Positions 24,221-36,442 of a stretch of 64,000 nt of DNA are shown piece after piece; positions within the stretch are counted from its first letter, which is position 1; each line of letters begins with the position of its first letter. The stretch comes from Paramecium octaurelia (Eukaryota; Ciliophora; Oligohymenophorea; Peniculida; Parameciidae), in the NCBI GenBank assembly GCA_905182995.1, contig CAJJDP010000008.1, positions 452,506 to 516,505 on the forward strand, written 5' to 3'. Position numbers and translations under genes: made by a program. Below the pieces are notes generated by a model. It did no database searches and was not told where the DNA came from. It saw only the letters and a program-made list of their open reading frames with translations.

Positions 24221-27200
24221 ATGCAGTGTCGTAAAGTCGAACCGAATGTGATAATGAATTCGGCAAGATTAGCACAACGTCCTGTTGAGGCAAATTAGAT
24301 GGAGGAAGAGATAATTCATGTAATAAAGAGTCCGGACAAAAAGAGTCCCAAGAATAGTAAATCACTAAAAAGTGCATCTTCTGGTCCAATCATAAATTTG
24401 CAACAATAGATTATAATTCATCAAAGTGCTCCTACCAAAGACTCTTAAGTTTTACTGAAATTCTAAAATTAAATGAAGAAGAAGAAAAAGAAGAAGAAGG
24501 CTTAAAAGAAACAGAAAGCATAACCAATAGAAAAGCAAGGATCAGACGTTAGGATAGATTAGATACTGAAATCAAACTTAAGAAAATATCAAAGTATTTA
24601 ATATGATTTACAAATTAGAGGAAAAATAAGAATAAATGCAGAAAGAAGAAATGCAAAAGTAGAGGGTAGTTAGTTTGAATGAAATGAGAAAAATGATGGA
24701 TTAGCAAATAAGATAATTGAATTAATAAAGATTTGTCAGAGTAAATTTAACATTTTATTGTATAAAGTCAAGATCTCCACCATCATCTATGTTACCTTGG
24801 GGTGTTAATTAAAATAAACTAAAGCAATATTGGACTAAGATGTTGGAAATCCATGATAAATTAGAAAACCCTTATCAAATGAATTAAAATGCTACAGAAT
24901 AAGCAATAAAAGAAAAAATGAGAAGGCACAAGTTGGGATTAGACTTTCTAAATTCTAAACCTGAAAAAAGCATCTAAAAAATGATCCAAAGTAAATTCTA
25001 TTTAAATTTTAGAATAAAAATCAAAATAAGTCTTTGAAAATATTTAATCTCCAAAAAATCAGAAAAGTAATTGCGAGAATAAAGAGGCTGAATAAGATCT
25101 TAAGCTTTATATCCTGTATAAGAGAGAATTATGGAGACAATAAAAAATTGAGGAGTATCTAATTTAATTATTACTTAGGAAGAAATAATAAAAATTGAAA
25201 AAAGAAAAGTTGGAATAAAATTTGTAAATACTAGAGAAAGAAGCTAAACAATTTGCTAAATCAAGGAACGCATCTATGAAATCCAGTTTAGCAGTATAAG
25301 CTGCTCCTAGTCATGCACAGTAATCATCTCAACACTTTAGAACTTCTGAACCTCCTAATTTTAACAAATTGGAAAAAGAATATAAAGAACTTATGAGATC
25401 TCTTAGACAATCCAGCTATAGTAGTGCGTAATCTCATACAAGAAAAACAAGTTAAATGAAGTTTATAGATTGGTTTTAGAAATTGCCTGAATCTTATCTC
25501 TAAGAATAACTGTCTTAAATGTAATCCATAAATGAACAAATGAATAATAAGGGATTTCAATATAAATTAAGTGAATAAGAAATGTATCAATTTTTAGAGC
25601 AATTTCTTAAAGAAAAGTTTGAATAACAAACTAAATCTACTATTAAAGACAGATTTAACGAATTGTAAGAAAGATTTTAATAGGCATCTTAATAACAACC
25701 CTCGAATAGCTAATTATAATGTCTACAATAAAATATAAATCCTTAGAGTCATTAGAGTAACAGAAGTTAAAATTAATAAGAATTAGCATCTAAATCTCCA
25801 AAAGAAGCAACCTAAGATGAAATAACTGAAGAATAATTAGAGCAAGTGTACAATGTGGCTGCTACTATCATATAAAAGATTTGGAGAGGCTATAAGACAA
25901 GATAAGTTGTTTTTGAATATCTTGAGTATCTAATTAAATAGCAAGAATTAGAGGAATAAGAAAAAGAGGAACAAAAATTACAGTAGCAGTTTGAGGGATT
26001 GTCTTAAGAGGAAGAAATCAAATCTGTAAGTTAAATGCAGGATTCTGAAATTAAAATAAACCCTCTTGAATTACAATAATAGGATTCTCCAAATCCTTAA
26101 TATTAAGATAAAGCCATGCTAACCTTAGAGTCTTAATAATAATAATCAAGTTCAAGAGAAAATAAAAGTGTTCCTAATTAAACTATTGATTAATTCTTAG
26201 AGGAATAATCATCCCCTTAGAAATCATTTCAATAATAATAAAAATCAGAATAATCATAATTATAAGTTTAAGAGTAAGAAAATAACCAAAATTAATAATA
26301 AGAATCCGAAAAAAACATTCATTTATATCATGGATTGAATTCTGATCCAGAATACTTTATGCAAGTTATTAAATTAAGAGAAGAAGCCTTGTAATTGAAA
26401 TATGACTAATAATTAGCATTGTTAGAGAAGATGTTAGATAAAAAGAAAGTCTCAAGTGATTTGTTTTCAGAAAATAAAGATAAATTGGATAAAAGATATA
26501 AAAGGGAGAGGGATAAGTTATAATAATCGAAAAATGAAGTGGAAAGATTGCATCAAATGTTTAAAGAGACAATAAAATCAACACAAAAGGATCAATAATT
26601 TATGGAGAGAATGAAAATATAGACTGATGAAGATAATCTATCCATTTGGTAAATTTTTTCAATTCGTTCAGAAACAGAGTATTCTGATGTAGAAATAGAA
26701 AAAAAATAAATTCCACATTACGGTTTATTATAATAAATTAGTAAATATTAGTTAATAATTTAGAGAACGATTAGTTTAAGAAGTATTCTAAAAATAGAAA
26801 ATAAGTGAGGAGTTTTGATTAATAAGTAAGTTTAGATGAAATTTCAATGAAAAATGAAGAAATCTAAACAAGTACACTATTTAATGTTCACACAGAATCC
26901 ATAAATCATTCTTTACATAAATCCTTATAAATAACATCAACTCTCTAATAATCTATACCTTCTTAAGAAGCAGTATTAACTGAACAAATAGAAGTTCCTG
27001 AGAATAAAGTCATTTAACTTAAAGAATGCTCTAATAACTCAATAATTCCTTTTGATGATAGAAAAATTGAGAATCTTACTGATTATATACTTTAAAACAT
27101 CATTTCAGAATTTGCTGAAGAGATGAATGATTTCCCATTACAATCTCTTGGCATTTTGATGGAATGGGATGAAGAATCTCAAATAGACTAACAGTTTCCC

Positions 27201-28057
27201 CCAGGATTTCCAACAACTCTTAATTTTATTAAGGATTATCTTGTTTCATTTAGTGAATTTATTCAAAGTAAGAATTATATGAATTTTAGAGCATTATCTC
27301 GCAATTTTCTTAGAGTAGATTAATACTCCATTGGGTATTACACCTTCAGATTTATTAAAGACAATTTCCCTTACTGGGATGTCATCAAATGTTCTTGATG
27401 ATTCAACATCTGGACCTTTGTATCCATTAATAAAACACATCCATCAAATGGAACCTTTAATTGAGGAAGAAATTTGGTCAAAATTTAATTAATCTTACGC
27501 TCTCAAATTAAAATACTTTAACGATATTAACATAAGTGAGGAATTTAAAGAATTAGAAATATATCACTTAAGAATGATTTATGAAGCTTTTAATGAATCT
27601 ATAAATTACATAAGGCCATTCGGAATTAGAGGATAACCATATCCATGGAAGTCAAATCCTTTGAAAGTTTACTAAAATTAAACAACCAAAGAATCTATTG
27701 ATCGAGCTATGGGATTTGCTATATCTAAAATGCTAAAATGGGGTTCATTTCTCTGCGGGTTTATTCCTGAAAAAATAGAAACTCCTCAAGGAGAAATCAT
27801 TGTAATAGAAGATGACTACTTGAACTCAATTAAAGAAGACAGATTATAGTAAATGTTAGAATATGAAGTAATTAATAATTTGACAATTTTAGATTCAAGA
27901 ATCGGAGGAAAAATGGTTAAATTATGAGGAAGAGTAAGCTGAAGTGGCTGTGGAAATATCAGATCTTGTTTTTGAAACTATGTTGGATGAAGCAGCAGAA
28001 GAGATCTTCAAAATTTCATAAGCTTATAAGTTCTAAACATAAGTGATTCACTAATGA
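24221..28057 (+). CDS. CAP350/TRM-type centrosomal protein, 1230 aa
   Basis: Mostly charged helical protein. An IQ motif lies near residue 527 (IIQKIWRGYKTRQ), a calmodulin or centrin binding site. Long Q/E-rich stretches follow. The last 200 residues form the DUF4378-like end shared by vertebrate CAP350/CEP350 and plant TRM proteins: a conserved tract (ESIDRAMGFAISKMLKWGS), then KWLNYEEEQAEVAVEISDLV and FETMLDEAAEEIF. In animals and plants these recruit FOP/TON1 to centrosomes or cortical arrays. No CAP-Gly domain is visible, unlike vertebrate CAP350. Introns at 24594-24618, 24741-24767 (in phase, less sure), 24991-25012, 26741-26763, 27268-27289 and 27868-27892. Confidence 0.75.
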
Positions 28058-28228
28058 TTAAAATAGCACTATTATTGTTATAATATTTATGTAATTAATA
28101 ATGTATTTAATAAATAATCACATATACTAATATATGTTTATCCATAAATTCAAAAATTGCATTATTTATAACAAATAATTTTAACATAATTTTAATAATT
28201 AAATCAAATTTAAAATTGAAAATAATTT

Positions 28229-28626
28229 ATGTTGCAAGAAGATCATCAGAATACGAATATGAATAAGATAATTTCCATCATAAACAAAGCAATAAAAAGT
28301 ATTAAACTATTTCTAAAATAGAATGTCCTTAATATGAACAGTCATAAAATTATCTTCTCGAATCAAGAAAAATTGTATTGTTTAATGAAGGTTTAAGGGA
28401 GTAAATCTTAAAGTGTTAAGATGAAATAAGTTTAATTTAGAAGGAAATGACTCAACCTTCTAAAAAGCTAAGAAGAAAAGCTAATGAAATTTCAAAAAAT
28501 TATAGATGTTCAAATTGTGAAAAAAAATATGGCTCAGAAGCATCACTTAATTTACATTGTAAAATAAAGCATGCTTTTTCAGAAACAGATTCAAAAACTT
28601 AAATTGATCACAGTTTTCAAATTTGA
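28229..28626 (+). CDS. Single C2H2 zinc-finger protein, 125 aa
   Basis: Near the C-terminus YRCSNCEKKYGSEASLNLHC, followed by KIKH, gives C-x2-C with F replaced by Y, the Leu and the first zinc-binding residue. The spacing is C-x2-C-x12-H/C-x4-H, with His present and Cys adjacent, so it is a slightly variant C2H2 finger. The basic helix before it (KKLRRKANEISKNY) could contact nucleic acid. A 20-nt AAG-ending intron at 28401-28420 joins it to a helical N-terminus. A single finger suggests RNA or protein binding rather than specific DNA reading. Confidence 0.6.
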
Positions 28627-28695
28627 TTTTCCTTTTTAATTTTTAATTCGCAGTTTTTTTATAAATTAAAATTTATAACAATATTATTAATCATT

Positions 28696-29537
28696 TCAAA
28701 TATTTCTAAAATTAGGCGATCTCTTTTCAATAAAAGCTTAAATTCCTTCTTTTGCTGCTTATGTGTTGAGCAAACTATTAAATAGTTATCTTTCAACTTA
28801 ATTAGCCTAACTTAAAGGTAACTCTTATGCATTCTTAATAGCTGTTTTACCAACTATCAAAGTGTATAACGATTTCTCACTAATTTTTTTAGCGGTCTTT
28901 ATGCATTCTTCTCTTAGTTGATCCTTTTTTACTACATTAGCTACAATTCCTCTATTTAAGGCTTCCTAGGCTGTAATCTAATCTGAGGTAAGGATATATT
29001 TCATAGCAGTTGTTCTACCTACAAGATGAGTCAGTCTTTAAGTTCCACCAATTCCAGGAATGACACCTAATTTTAATTCTGGCAATCCTAATTTTGCATC
29101 TTCTGAAGCAATAATGACATCTCCGTTTAATGCTAATTCAAAACCTCCTCCTAAGGCTACTCCATTAACACCAATTATAAGTGGCTTTCTCAATGAATCA
29201 AAAACATTATGAATTTCATAGAATATATCAGAGATTTGCTATGATTCATATGAACAGTCACTAAGTTCTTTGATATTGGCTCCAGCGCAGAATACTTTAT
29301 CTAGCTTAGATAGAATAACTAAAACCTAAATTCAACAACAACTTATACTTTAATATTGGAGTCTCTGTCTAATTCACTTACTGCTGTGCATAATTCTTTT
29401 TTCATTTAGCTTGATAAAGAATTTAAATCAGATGGAGAATTAAGATAAACAATTCCAATTTATTCGGTCTCTAATTTCTCAATCACAACTTTTTAATTTG
29501 TGCAAAGGTTTGCATGTATTAATTATAATCTTTACAT
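28696..29537 (-). CDS. Enoyl-CoA hydratase, probably mitochondrial, 272 aa
   Basis: Clear crotonase-family protein. It hydrates trans-2-enoyl-CoA to 3-hydroxyacyl-CoA in fatty-acid beta-oxidation. The oxyanion-hole segments are VFCAGANIKEL and NGVALGGGFELALNGD. Both catalytic glutamates are kept, in GGGFEL (about residue 130) and GLPELKLG (about residue 150), followed by the hallmark VIPGIGGTQRLTHLVG. The N-terminus MQRLQLIHANLCTNQK is basic with no acidic residues, as in a mitochondrial presequence. One intron, 29326-29348. Full family length, single domain, no dehydrogenase fusion. Confidence 0.93.
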
Positions 29538-30517
29538 TAATATAAAAATTTATGAAAATCATTAAATATTTATATAGATTAAATAAATATAAAAGATATT
29601 GAATTTAATTGTTAGCAGCTCTGAAATAATCGTTAATTGGTATAATTATGCCTCATTTGAATTAAATTTTGAAGTTTGAAGGTTATTTAAAAATTGAATA
29701 AGTTAGAACTGACGCAAAGAACATTTCATGAAATCTTGAATTTAATATTTTTTTGCAAACTTTTGTTTATACAGATTTAATCAATTTAGGATACAAATCA
29801 TAAATTAATTAAAATGTATTTATTCTATTATTGATTTTTAACTTTTATCTTTTATTGTTCTTATCAATGTAGATGATAATATAAGAAAATTCAATCCTTT
29901 CATCATTTCTGATATAATGTAGAAAATTAATTAAGCCTTGCATTTTCTACGTTTATCTAATATTTATTTTCAAAGATTTTAAATTAATTAAATTCCTAGA
30001 ATTTTGGACCAAGAATAACAGACTAATCTTTAGTCTACAAAAATTTTTATGCGTAATTTATAATATAAAATTAAAACTATTGGCTCGTCCCTATAGAACT
30101 TACAAGAAATCTCAAATTATGCAGGATATCCATATAAAAGTCTTTAGTTGATATCCCTTTAAATAATAAGGAAATAATAATAACAAGTATAATTTAGATG
30201 ATGTAAAGAAATCATTATTTTATAATTTTTTTTAGAACATTTTTTATTAAATTATTATTGATGAATATCCAGATAATCAAATTTGCAACATTAGCTTTGA
30301 ATTAAATTATCTAATTTCTTTATTTATTAAGAATAATGTTAATTAAATATAATTCTAGTTTAATCTAGCAATGTTAAGATTAAAATTATGTAGCCTTGAA
30401 TAAAACTAGAAGTTAAAATATTTACCAGGATAATAAATTCAATATAGTATAAGTGAGTTTTATTTTAAATATTTGTGTAAATTAATAAAAAACAATTTAT
30501 ATTAAAGACAATACTCT
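29538..30517. other. Intergenic, 1 kb, with small hairpins
   Basis: No convincing reading frame. A less AT-rich patch lies at about 29610-29740. Two perfect inverted repeats are visible: 9 bp arms at 29919-29927 and 29942-29950, and 6 bp arms at 30020-30025 and 30031-30036. These could belong to a small RNA or be chance. No tRNA T-loop and no recognisable snRNA consensus. Confidence 0.4.
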
Positions 30518-33500
30518 ATGCTAAACACAGAAATCCCTAATCCTTAAAAAATTGAAGAAGCCTTTAACATAATTATGAATTCCAAAAATCAATAGATTGG
30601 TAAAGAAGCAGATACGTATTTGAGAAAGTTGGAATAAAATTATCCATACATTTTAATATCATTATTTCAGATCTTTGAGAACAGTTAGGTAAAACTTCTA
30701 GATATACTATTTCAAAGGTATATCTAAATAAATTCTAAGCATTGTTGCTAATAAAGAATGTTATTGTGAGAAATTGGGTCAAATTTTAAATGAAAGACAA
30801 TCTAAGATTATCAAATATCTCAGAGGATTTAAAGACTCATGTAAAGGATAAAATTTTGCAATTTTTGGGGGTTGTTTAAGATGAAAAATTTAAGAAAGAA
30901 ATCAATTTGATTATCTCTGTAATAGCTAAGCATGATTTTCCAAATAAGTTTTAAGGATTAGTTAATTACTTTGTTTAAGGTCTTTAAACTATAATCTAAA
31001 GTGGATCCACTAATTGCGCATTGACTTATGATTTAGTTTGCTCTCTCAAAGTAGTTTAATCGAGTGTAATTTAAAATAGAAATAGTAATTAAAATAGATT
31101 TATTTTTAGCTGCCTTTAGAATTTAATAAGGATAATTCTCTTAGGCAATTTGGAATAATCTATTGCTTCTTTGGAAGAATATCACTTAGACTTAATAGCA
31201 AGAATTATAATAAAATGTAAATAACTATTCTTTTGTCAACAACATCTCAAAAAAGTTGGATAGATTGTTATCATTGTCAATTATGTCTCTAAACTAAGAA
31301 TAAGATTAGTAATTATATATTTATCTAAATTTAGAGAAAAAATACAGTTAGTATTTATGTTGTTGTTGGAGAAAACAGTATATCTCCTAAAAAATGTATA
31401 AAAGCAAAAGTTATTATAACCAAATCTAAAAACTTTGATTCATAGCTTAGGTAATATTCAAAATCTTTTTTCACTTAATATCATCTAAGGGTTTTCAGAT
31501 TACTTACTATTATTAAAATTAATAATTTAGAATGAATGGGATGACAAAAGAGTTTTAAGGACTGGATTAATTGGAATCGTCAAGACTCTTAAATCCTTAT
31601 TCTTTTTAAGGGAAGAGCAATTTTATAATAAGAAACTTCAAGAAGCAAAGTCAGAGTAGAGTAGATAATTAATTCAACTGGCAAGTTAGCTTTTTAATTC
31701 GTTCTTTTAAGAAAATATGTAATTCTTAATTGAATAACTCATAAAAATTGCCTCAATCCCCGCTGATCTAAGTGATGAAGAATTAATTGAACAAGAAGAA
31801 GACTTAACAATTGATGATGCAAAAAATGAAATGCAATGTCCAATATTTACTATTTGTTTAATATGTCATGATTAATTGATGTTAAGATTTCCAGAATTAT
31901 TCATTCAAAAAATTACCTAAATTATGTAGTAATTAATAAATAGTAACTTTAATGCAAGCTAATAAATATTGGAGAGCTTTTTTGCAATCTTAGGATCCAT
32001 TCCCAAGATAACTACTAAATTAAAGGTATAGCCAATATAAATTCAACCTATTTTATAATATTTAATATCGACAAACACAATTCAAAGTTAGAGAAGGTTT
32101 GCATTCTTGTGTAGAAATTATAGCAATTATTTTACTGATTCTGAATTGCCTTAAATTTTAGAATATGCCAGATTGTTACTAAGCAACTCATAAGATTAAA
32201 TAGTTTAGTATTAAACTTTAATGTGCATTAAGAAAATCATTATTTGTATGGGTCAAAACTTTGATTATAGAAATAGCTAATTTTTTGAATAGATTGCCCC
32301 TGTGATTGTTAAATTGTTATGCAATCTCTAAAAATCCAATATTTTATGGCCTTTGCTATAGCTATTAGAAAATCTCATTTAAAAGTATTCTGAAATAAAT
32401 GTAAATTCTATGTAAATTTTGGTTAAAGTAATTGAAAATTCAGACATCATTTTATTAATGAAAACTAAATCCTAGTTACTTGTTGGAGCATTATGTGATA
32501 TGTTTTTCGCTTTGTTTGTTTCCTTTCCTTTAGGATCAAATTTAAGTCACTTATATTAATTGGCACTTGTTTTGATTGATACAAATATAGACTCAAAAGA
32601 AAATAACATTTTCGAACTTTTGCAGTTTTTAATCTAAGAATATGACCCTGCATCAGATAATAATTCTACCGGTGTTTTATTTAGCAATTTGTACAGCACA
32701 CATGAAAAACTGTTTATGGAAGATACCGAACTAAACCATATGTAAACTATATTAAGAATCATTGAGGAGCTATATCTCTCAAACCTTATTTAGTTGACGC
32801 CAAATATTTTCAACCTTCTTTAAGAAAGGTTATAAATCGCATAATAAATTGATTGTCATGATGCTGCTTTGATTTTAAAAAAGAGTTCTATAAGTTTATT
32901 GGAAACTATAATTTTGAAACAATATGACAGTATAACAGTATAATACTACTAAAAGATTATAGTATTCCTAATCTAAGAATTGATTAAGTTAAGCGGAGGT
33001 GATTAGGTCGACCAAATGTATTATACAATTTAGTACAAGAATAACATTTTGGAGATCCTTAATAGATTTATGCTAAAAGACTTGTCAAGTATGATTCAAG
33101 TATTAAATTCTGCCCAAGTGTCATTAGATTAATATTTTACTTTATGGCATGAGACTGCTTAACATATCATTAACAGGGGAAATAGGAAAATAAATGTAAT
33201 TACTTAATTGTTATTCTTAAAATATATTTAAAAACCTACTTTTTAAAAGTTATTCTAATTTGTGCTTTAAGAAGCATTACCAGAAATTAATTATGATTTT
33301 GAACTTAGATCCCAGGAATTTAAAGAATTGCAATAAGAAAACAAAAAGAAATTAGCTAATTCTAAACAAACTAGACTATCAAAATAGTTTAGAAACAACT
33401 TTAGGAAGGAAATCCTATAGGAAGCTTGTTTATATGATGAAACATTTAATTTTAGGTCATTCTTCTTTTAAACAATATAAGTAAATTAATTGATATTTTA

Positions 33501-33609
33501 TTAGGAATGCATGAAATTTCATAACTACACCGAATTGATTTAGATTATAAAGATCCCACCAATTATAGACAAACTTAATCAATTGTTAAATGAAAATGAG
33601 AGAGTGTGA
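30518..33609 (+). CDS. Importin-beta family nuclear transport receptor, 1020 aa
   Basis: The N-terminus matches the Ran-binding importin-beta domain: a first HEAT repeat, then IKNVIVRNWVKF, ISEDLKTHVKDKILQFLG and a helix ending IISVIAKHDFPNKFQGLVNY. That wording is closest to importin-11/Kap120-type receptors. The rest is a solenoid of amphipathic helices with an acidic stretch near residue 420 (LSDEELIEQEEDLTIDDA), placed as in importins that bind basic cargo. Overall size fits the 950-1050 residue class. One intron, 30689-30717, is required. Other possible in-phase introns could slightly shorten it. Cargo cannot be inferred. Confidence 0.82.
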
Positions 33610-33666
33610 ATAATATAAATATATTAATTGTAATTTAATGTATGTTTATATATTGTACAGATGAAA

Positions 33667-34102
33667 TCATTCTTTTTTTTCTTCTGCTCTTACTTTTCCT
33701 TTGCCATTAGTCAATCTAACATTGAGTTCGGCTGCTCTTCTTACAAGTGTAGCTCTTTTTCTAGCTGAGAGATTGTGAGCCAATTCGCCTGCAAAAGTTC
33801 TGTTATTTGTGAGTAATAATTCAAGATCCTTTTCATTTGTGATTAATAACTTTCTGAAACCAGATTAATCCAAATATCTAATTGGTTGTTATTTAAATAT
33901 ACCTTGTCTTTTTATCACCTCTATAACCAGCTTTTGGCATGGGTCTATTTCCTCTGAATCTTCTTCTGACTCTGTTATCAATACCTCTTGGTCTTCTCCA
34001 ACTAGGTCTTAATTTGTGTGGGTAGTCTTCTGATTCGAATCTAACAAATCTCTTTGTTCTCTTGTGTACAATTCTTTTGTGAGCTAGTGCTTTGACAACC
34101 AT
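33667..34102 (-). CDS. RPL32: Ribosomal protein L32 (eL32), 136 aa
   Basis: Cytosolic large-subunit protein eL32 from end to end: [37 protein letters not shown] and [14 protein letters not shown]. After a 25-nt intron (33878-33902) comes [20 protein letters not shown], then IAHN-type [20 protein letters not shown]. Length is normal. Codon use is richer in AGA and C-ending codons than in neighbours, as expected for a highly expressed gene. TAA is used for Gln at LDQ, confirming the code in a conserved protein. Confidence 0.97.
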
Positions 34103-34675
34103 TTTTAATTAAATAAAAGATTTTATTTCAAATATACATCTTCACACTCAGAAATAATATAAAATATGCAAATAAATCCGAATCTAATGGCTTCCTATCG
34201 ATATTGAATACTATTCATTTTAGAATTTTAGAAACTGATGTTATTAAGAAATCCAACTATTTTATTATTATTAACTTAAACGAAAACGATTGAATCATCA
34301 AAGGATAATTAATTGTAAACTTAAAGGTCAAGATTTTAGTTTGAAGATGTTAAGAAGAAACCTATATTATTGAAGAGAAAGTGATAATAAAATTATTTTG
34401 TTATAATTATATGTTTATCTTTTAAAATACCTCAATATAAATCTCTCTTTTCATAAAAGTCCCCTTGATTCAACCTTAATCTATGATATAATAATAAGAC
34501 AGATTGGTGTACAATTTTTCAATATTAAAACCCCTTATTAATCTTGGATAAATACTATTACTAAGATGAAATAGTTAAGTATTTAAATAACATATATTTT
34601 GAAGATATCTTAGATGATTAATATTTATATAATTGTTATTACTAACCTTAGATTGTGATCAAATTTTAAAAAAAA
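34103..34675 (+). other. Unresolved sequence, possibly a decayed gene
   Basis: Between the L32 start and the cyclin stop, plus-strand frames read as fragments (FRILETDVIKKSNYFIIINL, then TKTIESSKDN and RSRFQFEDVKKKPILLK) that vaguely recall a C2 domain, but they lie in different frames. No intron with GT and AG ends joins them. Either a pseudogene or chance. Confidence 0.2.
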
Positions 34676-35444
34676 TCAAATTTGAACATCTAATTTGTTT
34701 TAATTAAAACCTCTTTAATTGCGTTTTTTGATTCTCAATTTCTATTTTTGAATTCTCTTCCTTTTTTACTTTAGGTTAGCTTTTTGGTCATTACCTATCA
34801 CAGTTAACATATTCACTTTGGTTTAAATTAAGTTGATTATCTAATATTGATGAGAATAAAATACGTTGGTTGTTATCTCATTTTAGTCCTTCTTAGGATT
34901 ATTAGCAAATGCTAAGATAGCCTAGGATAAATCTTTTTTTGAGAAAGACCAAAATTCTGAGTCCAATGTAACAAATAATACTAAATCAACATATTTTAAG
35001 GTTTCTTCTTAAAGAAAATCAGAAATTGTAGGGAGATTCACATCAAAGTTAATTAGATTAAGAATTTTCAATTCCATTTCAAGAAAGTCTTTCTCTGAGT
35101 AACTACCATTTCCCAAAAGGATACAGTCTTACAAATTAATCTTGGTTAAGTTTGAACATTCGTTATACTATAATATTTAGATATGCAAACCTTTATAGAG
35201 ATAAATAATGAAGTAATGGCAATCAGTAATATATTGTCTAAATTACAACATTTTTTAGAAAAGCATTTTTGAAATAATTAGGCAGCTAATTCTGTGGTCT
35301 TCAAACTTAAATTATTTGATTCACATAACTAATTTAAACTAGTAATTATCATTTACTCTATAAATCCACTAAGTCAAAGTTTCCACCTTTAAAACTAGAT
35401 TTTCTACCTGATCGAATGATTCCAGTATAAAATTTCCGTTCATA
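34676..35444 (-). CDS. Cyclin, 234 aa
   Basis: Four exons, with introns at 35387-35408, 35306-35324 (19 nt) and 35168-35190. Splicing yields a cyclin box: helix 1 QWIYRVNDNYQFKLVILKT, helix 2 ELAAQLFQKCFSKK, helix 3 NILLIAITSLFISIKYNE, and helices 4-5 containing KDFLEMELKILNLINFDVNL, the most conserved cyclin block (D-x-L-x-M-E then I-L-x-x-L). The equivalent of the helix 1 Arg and helix 3 Lys that contact the CDK seem present (WIYR, IKY). The second cyclin fold is partial and the C-terminus is a Lys/Arg-rich tail (KQKRKRIQKQKLRIKKRN) suited to nuclear targeting. A/B versus other class cannot be settled by eye. Confidence 0.78.
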
Positions 35445-35589
35445 TAGAAATTCTGTAGATTTAATAAAATTGAAAGTTGAGATTATTTTATATCATCATT
35501 TGAATAATCAAAAGTTCATTATATATTTAAAAGTATCTTATTTCATAAATAATCTGATTATAAAATAAACATAATAATATATATAAATT

Positions 35590-36315
35590 ATGGAAAATGA
35601 CTAAATAAAATTAATAAGAGTGTGCGAAATAATCTTAAAACGCATAGGCGAGCCATTGTAAATAGAAATGAAATATATCATAGAATCTACCTAAAGAGAA
35701 ACCCAATAAATAATATAAGTAAATATGAAAAATGAAATGAAAGCTTTATGTCAAAATGGAAAGGTTTATAATTTGGATTAATAATTGGATTTGAGAATAA
35801 TAAATAGAACATTCTAAACTAATGAGAATTAAAATAAATATTGAGCCCTCAGAAATATATTTTAGTCTCTAAGGCACTTTAATTAGGAAGTTGGATTCCT
35901 GAAATTTATTTGCCAAATCGCTGAAGGTTCATTTAGCATTGAAAAAAAATAAGATTATTCTAGATATTGCCTGTCTTCAAAACGCCTATTATTGGCCAAC
36001 AGAAAAAAACTCTTTCTTTAAATGAATGCAGATCAAGTTTGATTTAAGAAACATATGAAAAAGCATTTTGATGATTCATAACAAAACATCAAATTTTGTT
36101 TAGATGCTATCATTTTTTATTCTACAATGTTCCAGTAATTATGCCTGCATTAATGAGAATCTATTAATTTGACTCCTTCCATATTGTGGTCTACATAGAC
36201 ATTTTTGAGAATACTTATCACTGATATGTAGTTTAATCCAAACTCATGTTCATTTATAATTTATAACACTTAGAAATTCTTAACAAAACTGGTATTGGAT
36301 AGACGGTTTAGATGA
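35590..36315 (+). pseudogene. Interrupted reading frame, pseudogene or unresolved gene
   Basis: One phase reads as plausible protein from ATG 35590 through three internal TGA codons (35842, 36040, 36154) to a fourth TGA at 36313. Segments include KLIRVCEIILKRIGEPLQI, HFNQEVGFLKFICQIAEGSF and DYSRYCLSSKRLLLANRK. A 27-nt in-phase intron could remove the second TGA, but no normal-sized intron removes the first or third. The number of TGAs is close to what unselected DNA of this base composition would give, so a decayed gene, or no gene, is likelier than recoding. Confidence 0.3.
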
Positions 36316-36442
36316 TGTACTTAATAGACAATAATAATAAGGAAGTATAATTAAGAAAATAGTATCTAGAATTATTGGAATTTTAAATGATTAAATATTC
36401 ATTTTTTTAAGATTACAAATATAATTTATTTGAAATAAAATT

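Noticed and set aside
29600-29680. tRNA or U4 snRNA-like segment
   Set aside because: A D-arm-like phrase is present, but no T-loop, anticodon stem or U4/U6 pairing region could be found.
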